This document shows positions 16,601-25,595 of a stretch of 34,370 bases of DNA, piece by piece. The notes under the pieces are model-generated. The model had not been told where the DNA came from. It made no database searches and saw only the letters and a program-made list of their open reading frames with translations. The stretch's first letter is position 1, and each line of letters begins with the position of its first letter. This DNA comes from Pseudoxanthomonas koreensis (GTDB lineage: Bacteria > Pseudomonadota > Gammaproteobacteria > Xanthomonadales > Xanthomonadaceae), in assembly GCF_010093225.1 (NCBI RefSeq), contig NZ_PDWM01000035.1, forward strand, positions 1-34,370, written 5' to 3'. The translations under genes were made by a program, and so were the position numbers.

Positions 16601-16634
16601 CGTCCAGCTCCGCCCTCCCCCGAACCGCTCCTGC

Positions 16635-18230
16635 ATGAATGTCAAATCCGATCCGCCGGTGAAGCTTCGCCGGGCGCTGCTGTCCGTTTCCGACAAGACC
16701 GGCCTGCTCGAACTGGCCCGCGCGCTGGTCGCGCACGACGTCGAGCTGCTCTCCACCGGCGGCACCGCCCGCGCGCTGCGCGAGGCCGGCCTGGCGGTGA
16801 AGGATGTGTCCGAGGTCACCGGCTTCCCGGAAATGATGGACGGCCGGGTCAAGACCCTGCACCCGCTGGTCCACGGCGGCCTGCTCGGCCGCGCCGGCGT
16901 CGACGACGCGGTGATGGCGCAGCACGGGATCGGCGCGATCGACCTGCTGGTGCTGAACCTGTATCCGTTCGAGACGGTGACCGCCAAGGCCGGCTGCACC
17001 CTGGCCGAGGCGGTGGAGAACATCGACATCGGCGGCCCGGCGATGCTGCGCTCGGCGGCGAAGAACTTCGCCCGTGTGGCGGTGGCGACCGCGCCGGAGC
17101 AGTACGCCGGCGTCGTCGCCGAACTCGACGCCAATGACGGCCGGCTGTCGGCGGCGACCCGCTTCGCCCTGTCGGTGGCCGCGTTCAACCGCGTGGCCCA
17201 GTACGACGCGGCGATCAGCAACTACCTGTCCTCGGTCACCGACGTGTCGGCCGAAGTGCCGGTGCGCACGCCGTTCTCCGCGCAGGCCAACGGCAGCTTC
17301 GTCAAGGTCATGGACCTGCGCTACGGCGAGAACCCGCACCAGCAGGCCGCGTTCTACCGCGACCTGCACCCGGCGCCAGGTTCGCTGGCGACGTTCGAAC
17401 AGCTGCAGGGCAAGGAACTGAGCTACAACAACATCGCCGACAGCGACGCGGCCTGGGAATGCGTGCGCCAGTTCGACGCGCCGGCCTGCGTGATCGTCAA
17501 GCACGCCAATCCCTGCGGCGTGGCGGTGGGGGCGTCCTGCGCCGACAGCTACGAGCAGGCCTACGCCACCGACCCGACCTCGGCGTTCGGCGGGATCATC
17601 GCCTTCACCCGCCCGCTCGACGCGGCTACCGCGAAGACGATCCTCGACCGCCAGTTCGTCGAGGTGCTGATCGCCCCGGACTACGACGCCGGCTCGCTGG
17701 GATACGCGACGAAGAAGGCCAACGTGCGCGTGCTGCGCATTGCACTGGCACCGGCGTCGAAGGGTTTCATCGACACCAAGCGGGTCGGCTCGGGCCTGCT
17801 GATGCAGACCGTCGACGACCGCGTGGTCGACCGCGGCGAGCTCAAGGTGGTGACGAAGCTGGCGCCGACCGAAGCCCAGTTCAGCGACCTGCTGTTCGCG
17901 TGGAAAGTCGCCAAGTTCGTCAAGTCCAACGCGATCGTCTATGCGAAGGACAACCGCACGATCGGCGTGGGCGCCGGGCAGATGAGCCGGGTGTATTCGG
18001 CGCGCATCGCCGGGATCAAGGCGGCCGACGCCGGCCTGGTGGTGGAAGGCTCGGTGATGGCCTCCGACGCGTTCTTCCCGTTCCGCGACGGCATCGACGC
18101 CGCCGCCGCCGCCGGGATCAAGGCGGTGATCCAGCCGGGCGGCTCGATGCGCGACGCCGAGGTGGTGGCCGCGGCCGACGAGCACGGCATCGCCATGGTC
18201 TTCACCGGCGTGCGCCACTTCCGCCACTGA
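16635..18230 (+). CDS. purH: Bifunctional AICAR transformylase / IMP cyclohydrolase
   Basis: A 531-residue cytosolic enzyme catalysing the last two steps of IMP synthesis. The N-terminal MGS-like domain (about 1-200: [38 protein letters not shown]) is the cyclohydrolase. The C-terminal domain is the transformylase, with [25 protein letters not shown] (the catalytic Lys-His pair), [12 protein letters not shown], and an end reading [15 protein letters not shown]. The ATG at 16635 fits the family start. It is the first gene of the purine pair with purD, though a repeat and a GNAT gene lie between. Confidence 0.99.
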   Translation: MNVKSDPPVKLRRALLSVSDKTGLLELARALVAHDVELLSTGGTARALREAGLAVKDVSEVTGFPEMMDGRVKTLHPLVHGGLLGRAGVDDAVMAQHGIGAIDLLVLNLYPFETVTAKAGCTLAEAVENIDIGGPAMLRSAAKNFARVAVATAPEQYAGVVAELDANDGRLSAATRFALSVAAFNRVAQYDAAISNYLSSVTDVSAEVPVRTPFSAQANGSFVKVMDLRYGENPHQQAAFYRDLHPAPGSLATFEQLQGKELSYNNIADSDAAWECVRQFDAPACVIVKHANPCGVAVGASCADSYEQAYATDPTSAFGGIIAFTRPLDAATAKTILDRQFVEVLIAPDYDAGSLGYATKKANVRVLRIALAPASKGFIDTKRVGSGLLMQTVDDRVVDRGELKVVTKLAPTEAQFSDLLFAWKVAKFVKSNAIVYAKDNRTIGVGAGQMSRVYSARIAGIKAADAGLVVEGSVMASDAFFPFRDGIDAAAAAGIKAVIQPGGSMRDAEVVAAADEHGIAMVFTGVRHFRH

Positions 18231-18270
18231 CCCGCTCCCCCGCCGTGCGGCACGGTGCCCCGCCCGCCGC

Positions 18271-18419
18271 GCGGCTCCCTGTAGGAGCCCGCATGAGGGC
18301 GACCCGGAAGCGTCGGCACACGGCCGCGTTCAACGCGACCGCTCCGGAGGCTCCGCGTTGTACGCGGCGCGTTCCGGCGGCGTCGGGTCGCCCTCATGCG
18401 GGCTCCTACAGGAAGCCGC
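18271..18419. repeat. GTAG-type palindromic element (long inverted repeat), copy 2
   Basis: Arms 18271-18305 and 18385-18419 are 35-base inverted repeats with one mismatch, around a 79-base centre. They share CCTGTAGGAGCCC...GGGCGACCC with copy 1 at 9610-9753. The centre also shares GCGTTCAACGCG. The middle of the arm differs (GCATGA here, ACTTCAG in copy 1). It lies 40 bases after purH and probably ends its transcript. Confidence 0.9.
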
Positions 18420-18477
18420 CGCACAGGCGTCCGGGCCCCGCATGGCCGCCTTAATGCCGCGCGCACGCCTGCTGGGC

Positions 18478-18483
18478 TAGGCT
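18478..18483 (+). promoter_or_regulatory. -10 box of the GNAT gene
   Basis: TAGGCT, 31 bases before the ATG. The same box, in the context TAGGCT(T/C), recurs before the genes at 23211 and 25244, which supports it as a local promoter element. Confidence 0.35.
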
Positions 18484-18514
18484 TGCCTCCTGTCCTGCCA
18501 CGGAGGCGACCGTC

Positions 18515-19042
18515 ATGTGGATCCGCGAGGAAAGTCCCGACGACATCGACGCCATCCACGACCTGGTGCTGGCCGCCTTCGCCGCCGTCGGCGTGCCCGG
18601 AGAAGGCAAGCTGGAGGCGCGTACCGTCGACACCCTGCGCGCCGACCATGCCCTGGCCGTTTCGCTGGTGGCCGACATCGATGGCCGCCTCGCCGGCCAC
18701 GTCGCGTTTTCGCCGGCCCGCCCCTCGCGCGACGGCGACGGCTGGTACGTGCTCGGCCCGGTCGCGGTCAACCCGGCCGACCAGGGCCACGGCATCGGCG
18801 CCGCGCTGGTCCGCGCCGGCCTGCGCATGCTCGAGGAACGCGAGGCCAACGGCTGCGTGGTGCTCGGCGACCCGGCCTACTACCGCCGCTTCGGCTTCCG
18901 TCCCGACCCGCTGCTGACCCTGCCCGACGCGCCGGAAGGCGCGTTCCAGGCACTGCGCTTCACCGACGCGGCCTCGGCCGGCGAAGTGGTGCTGCACGCC
19001 GGCTTCGGCCACCACGAGAACGACTGGATGGCGGGGCCCTGA
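18515..19042 (+). CDS. GNAT-family N-acetyltransferase (YhbS-like)
   Basis: A 175-residue cytosolic acetyltransferase. The acetyl-CoA loop is visible as [15 protein letters not shown] (a Q-x-x-G-x-G pattern), after the GPVAVNPA strand. The [12 protein letters not shown] segment is typical of the YhbS subgroup. The substrate is unknown. The start has a strong ribosome site (GGAGGCGA). It lies between purH and purD with its own -10 box, so it need not be linked to purine synthesis. Confidence 0.85.
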   Translation: MWIREESPDDIDAIHDLVLAAFAAVGVPGEGKLEARTVDTLRADHALAVSLVADIDGRLAGHVAFSPARPSRDGDGWYVLGPVAVNPADQGHGIGAALVRAGLRMLEEREANGCVVLGDPAYYRRFGFRPDPLLTLPDAPEGAFQALRFTDAASAGEVVLHAGFGHHENDWMAGP

Positions 19043-19070
19043 CGCGCCAACCCTGCGCTGGCGCGCACGC

Positions 19071-19076
19071 TAGAAT
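19071..19076 (+). promoter_or_regulatory. -10 box of purD
   Basis: TAGAAT, 32 bases before the purD ATG. A 7-bp hairpin (CGCGCCA/TGGCGCG, 19043-19065) that may end the GNAT transcript occupies the -35 region. Confidence 0.45.
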
Positions 19077-19108
19077 CGGACTCCCCCCCTTTCCCCGACC
19101 CCCCCGCA

Positions 19109-20404
19109 ATGTCCAAAGTCCTGGTGATCGGTTCCGGCGGCCGCGAGCACGCGCTGGCCTGGAAGCTGGCGCAGTCGCCGCGCGTATCGGAAGTCGTCGT
19201 CGCCCCCGGCAACGCCGGTACCGCCACCGAGGCCGGCTGCCGCAACGCGCCGGTCAAGGTCACCGACATCGACGGGCTGCTCCGGCTGGCGCAGGACGAA
19301 GGCGTGGCCCTGACCGTGGTCGGCCCCGAGGTGCCGCTGGTGGCCGGCGTGGTCGACCGCTTCCGCGACGCCGGCCTGCGCATCTTCGGCCCCACCGCCG
19401 CGGCCGCGCAGCTCGAAGGCTCCAAGGCCTTCGCCAAGGACTTCCTCGCCCGCCACGGCATCCCCACCGCGTTCTACGCGGTGCATACCGACGCCGACGC
19501 CGCATTGGCCTACATCAACGAAAAGGGCGCGCCGATCGTGGTCAAGGCCGACGGCCTGGCCGCCGGCAAGGGCGTGATCGTGGCGATGACCCTGGCCGAA
19601 GCCGAGGCCGCGGTGCGCGACATGCTCTCGGGCAACGCCTTCGGCGATGCCGGTGCGCGGGTGGTGATCGAGGAATTCCTCGAAGGCGAGGAGGCCAGCT
19701 TCATCTCCATGGTCGACGGCCGCACCGCGCTGCCGATGGCCACCAGCCAGGACCACAAGCGCGTGGGCGACGGCGACACCGGCCCCAACACCGGCGGCAT
19801 GGGCGCCTACTCGCCCGCCCCGGTGGTCACGCCGGAAGTGCATGCGCGGGTGATGCGCGAAGTGGTCGAGCCCACCGTCCGCGGCATGGCCGCCGACGGC
19901 GTGCCATTCACCGGCTTCCTCTACGCCGGGCTGATGATCGACGCGTCCGGCGCACCGAAGGTGATCGAGTTCAACGTGCGCTTCGGCGACCCGGAGACCC
20001 AGCCGGTGATGCTGCGCCTGCAGTCGGACCTGGTCGAACTGGTCGAGGCCGCGATCGATGGCCGCCTCGACGCGGTGGAAGCGCAGTGGGACCCGCGCCC
20101 GTCGCTGGGCGTGGTGATGGCCGCGCGCCCGTATCCGGAAACGCCGGTCACCGGCGATGTCATCAGCGGCCTGGACGCGGTGCCCGCCGGCGCCAAGGTC
20201 TTCCACGCGGGGACCGCGCTGGATGCCGCCGGCCAGGTGCTCAGCGCCGGCGGCCGCGTGCTGTGCGTGGCCGCGCTGGGCGATTCGGTGTCCGACGCAC
20301 GGCGCAATGCCTATGCCGGCGTCGATGCGATCCACTGGGCCAGCGAATTCCACCGCCGCGACATCGGCTGGCGCGCGATCGAACGCGAGCGCGACGCGGG
20401 CTGA
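19109..20404 (+). CDS. purD: Phosphoribosylamine-glycine ligase (GAR synthetase)
   Basis: A 431-residue ATP-grasp enzyme for the second step of purine synthesis, joining glycine to phosphoribosylamine. Visible motifs are the start KVLVIGSGGREHALAWKL, the PGNAGTATEAG loop, GPEVPLVAGVVD, the ATP lysine region VVKADGLAAGKGVIVA, TSQDHKRVGDGDTGPNTGG, GMGAYSPAPVV and FNVRFGDPETQPVM. The length is normal. The purH-purD neighbourhood is conserved in gammaproteobacteria. Confidence 0.99.
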   Translation: MSKVLVIGSGGREHALAWKLAQSPRVSEVVVAPGNAGTATEAGCRNAPVKVTDIDGLLRLAQDEGVALTVVGPEVPLVAGVVDRFRDAGLRIFGPTAAAAQLEGSKAFAKDFLARHGIPTAFYAVHTDADAALAYINEKGAPIVVKADGLAAGKGVIVAMTLAEAEAAVRDMLSGNAFGDAGARVVIEEFLEGEEASFISMVDGRTALPMATSQDHKRVGDGDTGPNTGGMGAYSPAPVVTPEVHARVMREVVEPTVRGMAADGVPFTGFLYAGLMIDASGAPKVIEFNVRFGDPETQPVMLRLQSDLVELVEAAIDGRLDAVEAQWDPRPSLGVVMAARPYPETPVTGDVISGLDAVPAGAKVFHAGTALDAAGQVLSAGGRVLCVAALGDSVSDARRNAYAGVDAIHWASEFHRRDIGWRAIERERDAG

Positions 20405-20473
20405 GGCTTCCGCGCGCGGCGCGGCCATGCCATCCTCGCCGCGCCCAGGCAACCGCCACCACGCAGGCCCGCC

Positions 20474-20968
20474 ATGACCGTCGGCAGCGCCCAGCTCACC
20501 ATGTCCCTGCTGATGACGCCGGACATGGCCAACTTCTCCGGCAACGTCCACGGCGGTGCCCTGCTCAAGCTGCTCGACGAGGTCGCCTACGCCTGCGCCA
20601 GCCGCTACGCCGGCTGCTACGTCGTCACCCTGTCGGTGGACCAGGTCACCTTCCGCGAGCCGATCCACGTCGGCGAACTGGTCACCTTCCTGGCCTCGGT
20701 CAACTACACCGGCCGCAGTTCGATGGAAGTGGGGATCAAGGTGGTGACCGAGGACATCCGCGGCCGCGCGGTACGGCACACCAACAGCTGCTTCTTCACC
20801 ATGGTCGCGCTGGACGACGACGGCCGCACCGTCGCCGTGCCGCCGCGCGAGCCACAGACGGCCGAAGAGGAGCGCCGCTTCGAACAGGGTCGCCAGCGCC
20901 GCGAGATCCGCCAGGAAATGGAAGAGCGCTACCGCGCGCTGCGCAGCGACGCGCCGGGCGCCGGCTGA
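20474..20968 (+). CDS. Hotdog-fold acyl-CoA thioesterase (YciA/BFIT type)
   Basis: A 164-residue hotdog enzyme that hydrolyses acyl-CoA thioesters. Diagnostic residues are N24 and the HGG turn (NFSGNVHGGALLKLLDE) with catalytic D35, followed by VTLSVDQVTFREPIHVGELV and GRSSMEVGIKV. The C-terminus is a charged helix rich in Glu and Arg (about 130-160), longer than in YciA itself and closer to the cytosolic acyl-CoA hydrolase group. The MgtC-like gene follows after 6 bases, so the two are probably cotranscribed. Confidence 0.9.
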   Translation: MTVGSAQLTMSLLMTPDMANFSGNVHGGALLKLLDEVAYACASRYAGCYVVTLSVDQVTFREPIHVGELVTFLASVNYTGRSSMEVGIKVVTEDIRGRAVRHTNSCFFTMVALDDDGRTVAVPPREPQTAEEERRFEQGRQRREIRQEMEERYRALRSDAPGAG

Positions 20969-20974
20969 GCACGC

Positions 20975-22213
20975 TTGGACTGGAACGACACCCTCACCAC
21001 CCTGGCCGCCGCCCTCGGCCTGGGCCTGCTGGTCGGCGCGGTGCGCGAACGCCACCATGCCGACCGCATCGGCAAGGCCGGCGTGCGCACGCATGCGCTG
21101 CTGGCACTGGCCGGCGCGATCGCCATGGGCTTCGGCAATGCCGCGCTGCTGGTGGTGCTGGCGGCGGTGGCGCTGCTCGCCCTGGCCAGCTACCGGACCA
21201 GCCGCGACCGCGATCCCGGCCTCACCGGCGAGGTGGCGATGCTGGTGACCGTGCTGCTGGGCGCGCTGGCCCACCGCTCGCCGGCGCTGGCGGCCGCGCT
21301 GGGCGTGGTGGTGGCGATCCTGCTGTGGGCCAAGGCGCCGCTGCGGCGATTGAGCCGCGACCTGATCAGCGAAACCGAAATGCAGGATGGCCTGGTGCTC
21401 GCCGCCGCCGCGCTGGTGGTGCTGCCGCTGCTGCCGGACGAGCCGGTCGATCCCTGGGGCGTGGTGCAGCCGGCGATGCTGTGGCGGATCGTGGTGCTGA
21501 TCATGGCGGTGGGCATGCTCGGCCATGTCGCCCGCCGCGCGGTCGGTGCGCGGCGCGGCCTGCCGGTTGCCGGCTTCTTCTCCGGCTTCGCCTCCTCCAC
21601 CGCCGCGGTGGCCAGTTTCGGCCAGCTCGCGCGCGCGCAGGCGGCGCTGCGACCAGCGGCGGTGGCGGCCGCGCTGCTGGCCAACCTGGCTTCGCTGCTT
21701 CTGCTGGCGGCGGTGGTCGGCGCGGTCTCGCCGTCGCTGCTGCGCACGGCGGCCGCACCGCTGGGCGCGGCGGCACTGGCCCTGGCGCTGGTCGCCGGCG
21801 GTGGCCTGTTGCGTGGCGGGCAGGCGGACAGCCTGCCGCCGGGGCCGCCACCGCGCGCGTTCCAACTGGCCCACGCGCTGCTGATCGCGCTGCTGATCGC
21901 CGCGGTGATGCTGCTGGCCGAAGCCCTGCGCCGCCTGTTCGGCGATGCCGGCGCGATGGTCGCGGCGACGATCGCGGCCGCAGCCGAACTGCAGGCCGCC
22001 GGCGCCACCATCGCGCGGCTGGCGGCGACCGACGCCCTCACCTCCACGGAGATGCGCTGGGGCCTGGTCGCGCTGCTGGCCTCGACCACGCTGGCCAAGA
22101 CCGTGCTCGCCTTCAGCGCCGGCGGCCGCGGCTACGGCATGCGCGTCGGCGCCGGGCTGGCGGCGATGACCGCGGTGGCGGCGCTGGCGGCCTGGCTCGT
22201 TTCCGGCACCTGA
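20975..22213 (+). CDS. MgtC/SapB-DUF4010 family membrane protein
   Basis: A 412-residue protein that is almost all membrane segments (about 11-12). The N-terminal third (LGLGLLVGAVRERHH, GVRTHALLALAGAIA, GLTGEVAMLVTVLLGAL) matches the MgtC/SapB start. The larger C-terminal region (GFASSTAAVASFGQLAR, MVAATIAAAAELQAAG) is DUF4010. The function is unknown; MgtC relatives are linked to magnesium and acid stress. The start codon is TTG at 20975, chosen because the family's first helix begins here and no ATG is nearby; the ribosome site is weak, and coupling to the thioesterase may compensate. It converges on the dioxygenase gene with a 19-base gap. Confidence 0.85.
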   Translation: MDWNDTLTTLAAALGLGLLVGAVRERHHADRIGKAGVRTHALLALAGAIAMGFGNAALLVVLAAVALLALASYRTSRDRDPGLTGEVAMLVTVLLGALAHRSPALAAALGVVVAILLWAKAPLRRLSRDLISETEMQDGLVLAAAALVVLPLLPDEPVDPWGVVQPAMLWRIVVLIMAVGMLGHVARRAVGARRGLPVAGFFSGFASSTAAVASFGQLARAQAALRPAAVAAALLANLASLLLLAAVVGAVSPSLLRTAAAPLGAAALALALVAGGGLLRGGQADSLPPGPPPRAFQLAHALLIALLIAAVMLLAEALRRLFGDAGAMVAATIAAAAELQAAGATIARLAATDALTSTEMRWGLVALLASTTLAKTVLAFSAGGRGYGMRVGAGLAAMTAVAALAAWLVSGT

Positions 22214-22232
22214 TCGCCGCGGATGCGCCCGC

Positions 22233-23096
22233 TCAGACGTTGGCCTGCTCCGGCGGCACGCCGGTGGCCAGCGGCGCGGCACCACGGCCGTCGCCGTCGC
22301 CCTGCGGGCAGCGCGCATCGAGGGTGTAGGAGGTCATCGACAGCGAGCCGTAGGCGTAGCCGTCGACCAGCACTCCGGCCGGGCGCCCGGAGGCGGCGGC
22401 CAGGCCGGCGATGTACAGCAGCGGCAGGAAATGGTCCGGGGTCGGCACCGCCAGGTGGAAGTCCTGGTGCGAGGCCAGCGCGGGAACATCGTGCGGGCGC
22501 TCGCACATCAGCGTCCGCGCGTCCTCGTTGAAGCGCCGGTTCCACTCGAAGGCGCCGTCGCGCTGCTTCCAGTCGATCGCGCGCAGGTTGTGGACGACGT
22601 TGCCGCTGCCGACCACCAGCACGCCGCGCTCGCGCAGCCGGGCCAGCTTCGCGCCCAGCGCCAGGTGCCACTCCGGCGGGCGCCGCGCGTCGATCGACAG
22701 CTGCACCACCGGGATGTCGGCCTGCGGGAACGCGTGCACCAGCACCGACCAGGTGCCGTGGTCGATCCCCCAGCCATCGACGTCCGCGCCGACGTGGTCC
22801 GGCTTGACCTCTTCGGCGATCTCCCCGACCAGGTCCGGCAGGCCCGGCGCCGGATACTGGACGTCGAACAGCGCCTGCGGGAAGCCGTAGAAGTCGTGGA
22901 TGGTGCGCGGCCGCGCCATCGCGGTGACCGCGGTGGTGTTCACGTACCAGTGCGCCGAGACCGCCAGGATCGCGCGCGGCCGCGGCACCGAATCCCCGAA
23001 CTCGCGCCAGGCCGCGGTGAAGCGGTTGTGCTCCAGCGCGTTCATCGGGCTGCCATGGCCGAGGAAGGCCGCGGGCATGATCGGGGTGGCGCTCAT
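22233..23096 (-). CDS. LigB-type (4,5-DOPA-like) extradiol dioxygenase, YgiD-like
   Basis: A 287-residue metal-dependent ring-cleaving dioxygenase of the DODA/YgiD class. Likely metal ligands and catalytic histidines are H14 (LGHGSPMNA), H49 (SAHWY), H113 (WGIDHGTWSVL), H169 (GSGNVVHNLRAID) and H222 (VPTPDHFLPLLY). The ATG at 23096 has a GGAGGT ribosome site. It is divergent from the transporter-acyltransferase gene; the 114-base gap carries the promoters of both. The natural substrate in bacteria is usually unknown. Confidence 0.92.
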   Translation of the reverse strand: MSATPIMPAAFLGHGSPMNALEHNRFTAAWREFGDSVPRPRAILAVSAHWYVNTTAVTAMARPRTIHDFYGFPQALFDVQYPAPGLPDLVGEIAEEVKPDHVGADVDGWGIDHGTWSVLVHAFPQADIPVVQLSIDARRPPEWHLALGAKLARLRERGVLVVGSGNVVHNLRAIDWKQRDGAFEWNRRFNEDARTLMCERPHDVPALASHQDFHLAVPTPDHFLPLLYIAGLAAASGRPAGVLVDGYAYGSLSMTSYTLDARCPQGDGDGRGAAPLATGVPPEQANV

Positions 23097-23180
23097 CGGG
23101 ACCTCCGGGCAGGCACGGAAGGCCCACTTTAACCACGGCGGCGCCGCGCATGCGCGCGGCCGCGCGCAACCGGCGTCTGC

Positions 23181-23186
23181 TAGGCT
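23181..23186 (+). promoter_or_regulatory. -10 box of the transporter-acyltransferase gene
   Basis: TAGGCT, 24 bases before the ATG, in the same context as the boxes at 18478 and 25175. A GCGGAGG ribosome site lies between it and the ATG. Confidence 0.35.
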
Positions 23187-23210
23187 CCGCGCAGTCCCGC
23201 GGAGGCCCGC

Positions 23211-25139
23211 ATGTCCGGCTACAGCCAGTTCGCGCTGCTGACCCAGCGCCGCTTCCTGCCCTACTTCATCGTCCAGGCGCTGGGCGCCTTCAACGACAAC
23301 GTCTACCGCCAGGCGATCATCGGCCTGCTCGGGGCGATGGTGCTGGCCGGCAGCATCGCCCCTGACACCCGCGCGCTTTACACCCAGCTGGCGCCGGCGG
23401 TCTTCATCGTGCCCTACTTCCTGTTCTCGGCCACCGCCGGCCAGATCGCCGAACGGCTGGAGAAGCAGAAGCTGATCGTGGTCACCACCGCCATGGAGAT
23501 CGGGATCATGTCGCTGGCGGCGGTCGGCTTCCTGCTGCAGAACATGCCGCTGCTGCTGCTGGCGCTGTTCTGCACCGGCCTGCAGTCGACCCTGTTCGGG
23601 CCGGTGAAGTACTCGATCCTGCCCTCGGTGCTGGCGCCGGAGGAGCTGACCGGCGGCAACGGCCTGGTCGAGATGGGCACCTCGATCTCGATCCTGCTCG
23701 GCATGATCTTCGGCGGCTCGATCTTCCTGCTCGCCGGCGCCGCCGGGCCGTACGTCGCGGCCGTGTCGATCGTGCTGCTGGCGGGGGCCGGCACCTTCGT
23801 CGCCCGCCGCATCCCGCGGGTGGACGCGGGCGAGCCCGGCCTGAAGGTCAGCTGGAACATCGCGCGCGAGTCGTGGGGCATCTGGAAACTGACCCGCCGC
23901 CAGCTGGCGGTGCGCAACGCGGTGCTCGGCGTGTCCTGGTTCTGGTTCATCGGCACCGCGCTGACCGCGCAGCTGCCGGTCTACGCCGAGACCAACCTGG
24001 GCGGCACCCAGGCGCTGTACATCCTCGGCCTGGCGCTGTTCTCGATCGGCGTGGGCACCGGCTCGCTGCTGTGCGAGAAGCTGTCCGGGCGCATCGTCGA
24101 GATCGGCCTGGTGCCGCTGGGCGCGTTCGGGGTCAGCGCGTTCCTGTTCGACCTGTACTTCGCCCGCCCGGGGCAGGCGCTGGCGACGGGCATGAGCGTG
24201 GCCGAGTTCGCGCGCGCGCCGGGCAGCGCGCGGATCATGCTCGACCTGGCCGGAATCGGCCTGTTCACCGGCTTCTTCGTGGTGCCGCTGTTCGCGCTGA
24301 TCCAGAGCCGCACGCCGAAGCGGGAGATGGCGCGGGTGATCGCCGGCATGAACATCCAGAACGCGCTGTTCATCGTCGCCGCCGCGCTGTCCGGCGTCGC
24401 GGTGCAGCGCGCGCTGGGCTGGACCATCCCGCAGGTGTTCCTGGCCCTGGCCGTCGCCAACACCCTGGTCGCGATCTGGATCTTCACGATCGTGCCCGAA
24501 TTCCTGATGCGCTTCCTCAGCTGGCTGCTGGTGCGCGCGCTGTACCGGCTGGAGCTGCACGGCATCGAGAAGAACGTGCCCGACGAGGGCGCCGCGCTGA
24601 TCGTGTGCAACCACGTCAGCTACATGGACGCGCTGATCCTGGCCGCGACCATCCCGCGGCCGGTGCGCTTCGTCATGTACTACCGGATCTTCGACATCCC
24701 GGTGATGCGCTGGATCTTCCGCACCGCGCGCGCGATCCCGATCGCCGGCGCGCGCGAGGACCCGGCGCTGATGCAGCGCGCCTTCGACCAGATCGACGCG
24801 GCCCTGGCCGAGGGCGAGCCGGTGTGCATCTTCCCGGAAGGCGCGCTGACCCGCGACGGCGGGATCGCGCCGTTCAAGTCCGGCGTGGAGAAGATCCTCG
24901 AACGCGCGGCCGCGGCCGGCCGGCCGGTGCCGGTGGTGCCGATGGCGCTGCGCGGGATGTGGTCGAGCATGTGGAGCCGGCGCGGCGCATCGGCCGACGG
25001 CGGATGGCTGGGCCGCATGCGCGTGCCGCGGCGCTTCCGCGCGCGCATCGAAGTGGCCGCCGGGCCACCGCTGTCGGGCGAGCTTCGCGCCGAAGTGCTG
25101 GAAGCCCGCGTGCGCGAACTGCGCGGCGACCACGCCTGA
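23211..25139 (+). CDS. MFS transporter fused to 1-acylglycerol-phosphate acyltransferase (LplT-PlsC fusion)
   Basis: A 642-residue inner-membrane protein. Residues 1-430 form a major-facilitator domain like the lysophospholipid flippase LplT (FIVQALGAFNDNVYRQA; GPVKYSILPSVLAPEEL). Residues about 440-640 form a PlsC-type acyltransferase with NHVSYMD (H468, D473) and FPEGALTRDGG. Together they would import lysophospholipids and re-acylate them. In longer homologues an acyl-ACP synthetase domain follows; here the protein stops after the acyltransferase, so acyl groups must come from elsewhere. It is divergent from the dioxygenase gene. Confidence 0.92.
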   Translation: MSGYSQFALLTQRRFLPYFIVQALGAFNDNVYRQAIIGLLGAMVLAGSIAPDTRALYTQLAPAVFIVPYFLFSATAGQIAERLEKQKLIVVTTAMEIGIMSLAAVGFLLQNMPLLLLALFCTGLQSTLFGPVKYSILPSVLAPEELTGGNGLVEMGTSISILLGMIFGGSIFLLAGAAGPYVAAVSIVLLAGAGTFVARRIPRVDAGEPGLKVSWNIARESWGIWKLTRRQLAVRNAVLGVSWFWFIGTALTAQLPVYAETNLGGTQALYILGLALFSIGVGTGSLLCEKLSGRIVEIGLVPLGAFGVSAFLFDLYFARPGQALATGMSVAEFARAPGSARIMLDLAGIGLFTGFFVVPLFALIQSRTPKREMARVIAGMNIQNALFIVAAALSGVAVQRALGWTIPQVFLALAVANTLVAIWIFTIVPEFLMRFLSWLLVRALYRLELHGIEKNVPDEGAALIVCNHVSYMDALILAATIPRPVRFVMYYRIFDIPVMRWIFRTARAIPIAGAREDPALMQRAFDQIDAALAEGEPVCIFPEGALTRDGGIAPFKSGVEKILERAAAAGRPVPVVPMALRGMWSSMWSRRGASADGGWLGRMRVPRRFRARIEVAAGPPLSGELRAEVLEARVRELRGDHA

Positions 25140-25174
25140 GCGCGCGGCGTCTATGCCGGCGCCGGCGCGTCGGT

Positions 25175-25180
25175 TAGGCT
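25175..25180 (+). promoter_or_regulatory. -10 box of the CD225/DUF2752 pair
   Basis: TAGGCT, with a small hairpin right after it (GGCTTGC/GCAAGCC, 25177-25197) that would form at the 5' end of the transcript. Confidence 0.35.
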
Positions 25181-25243
25181 TGCGACCGACGCAAGCCAGT
25201 ATGCAAGTCGCATCACCAACCACGACCCGCAGGAGGCAGTGCC

Positions 25244-25585
25244 ATGAGTTACGTCCCCCCGCCCACCCCGAACGCGGCCCCGGCCTACCAGCCGGTCCCC
25301 AATTACCTGGCCTGGGCGATCGTCTCGACCGTGCTGGCGACCTGCCTGTGCTGCCCGCTGGGCCTGGTCGGCATCGTCGCGATCGTGTTCTCGAGCAAGG
25401 TCAACAGCCTGCTGCGCCAGGGCGACATCGCCGGTGCCCAGCGCGCCTCGGCCAATGCCAAGACCTGGTGCTGGGTCGCCACCGCGCTGGCGATCATCGG
25501 CCTGCTGCTGAACATCTACATGTTCTCGACCGGCGGCATGGCCGAGTACCAGCAGATGATCGAGCAGATCCAGCAGGCGCAGTAA
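25244..25585 (+). CDS. CD225/dispanin-family small membrane protein
   Basis: A 113-residue protein with a Pro-rich cytoplasmic N-terminus (PPPTPNAAPAYQPVPNYL) and two hydrophobic segments. The first segment plus loop (LATCLCCPLGLVGIVAIVFS, KVNSLLRQGDIAGAQRASA) is the CD225 signature shared with eukaryotic IFITM proteins. The second (WCWVATALAIIGLLLNIYMF) crosses the membrane. Bacterial members have no firm function. The start has an AGGAGG ribosome site. The DUF2752 gene follows after 10 bases. Confidence 0.85.
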   Translation: MSYVPPPTPNAAPAYQPVPNYLAWAIVSTVLATCLCCPLGLVGIVAIVFSSKVNSLLRQGDIAGAQRASANAKTWCWVATALAIIGLLLNIYMFSTGGMAEYQQMIEQIQQAQ

Positions 25586-25595
25586 GCAGCGGCGC

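Noticed and set aside
15891..18227. Long minus-strand open frame opposite purH
   Set aside because: Shadow of purH and its upstream neighbour; compositionally biased, with no family signature.
19070..22318. 1082-codon minus-strand open frame opposite purD and following genes
   Set aside because: It crosses three well-supported plus-strand genes and their gaps; composition is repetitive His/Arg/Gly.
23097..25223. N-terminal extension of the dioxygenase frame on the minus strand
   Set aside because: The real start at 23096 has a GGAGGT site and matches the family; the extension is the shadow of the transporter-acyltransferase gene.
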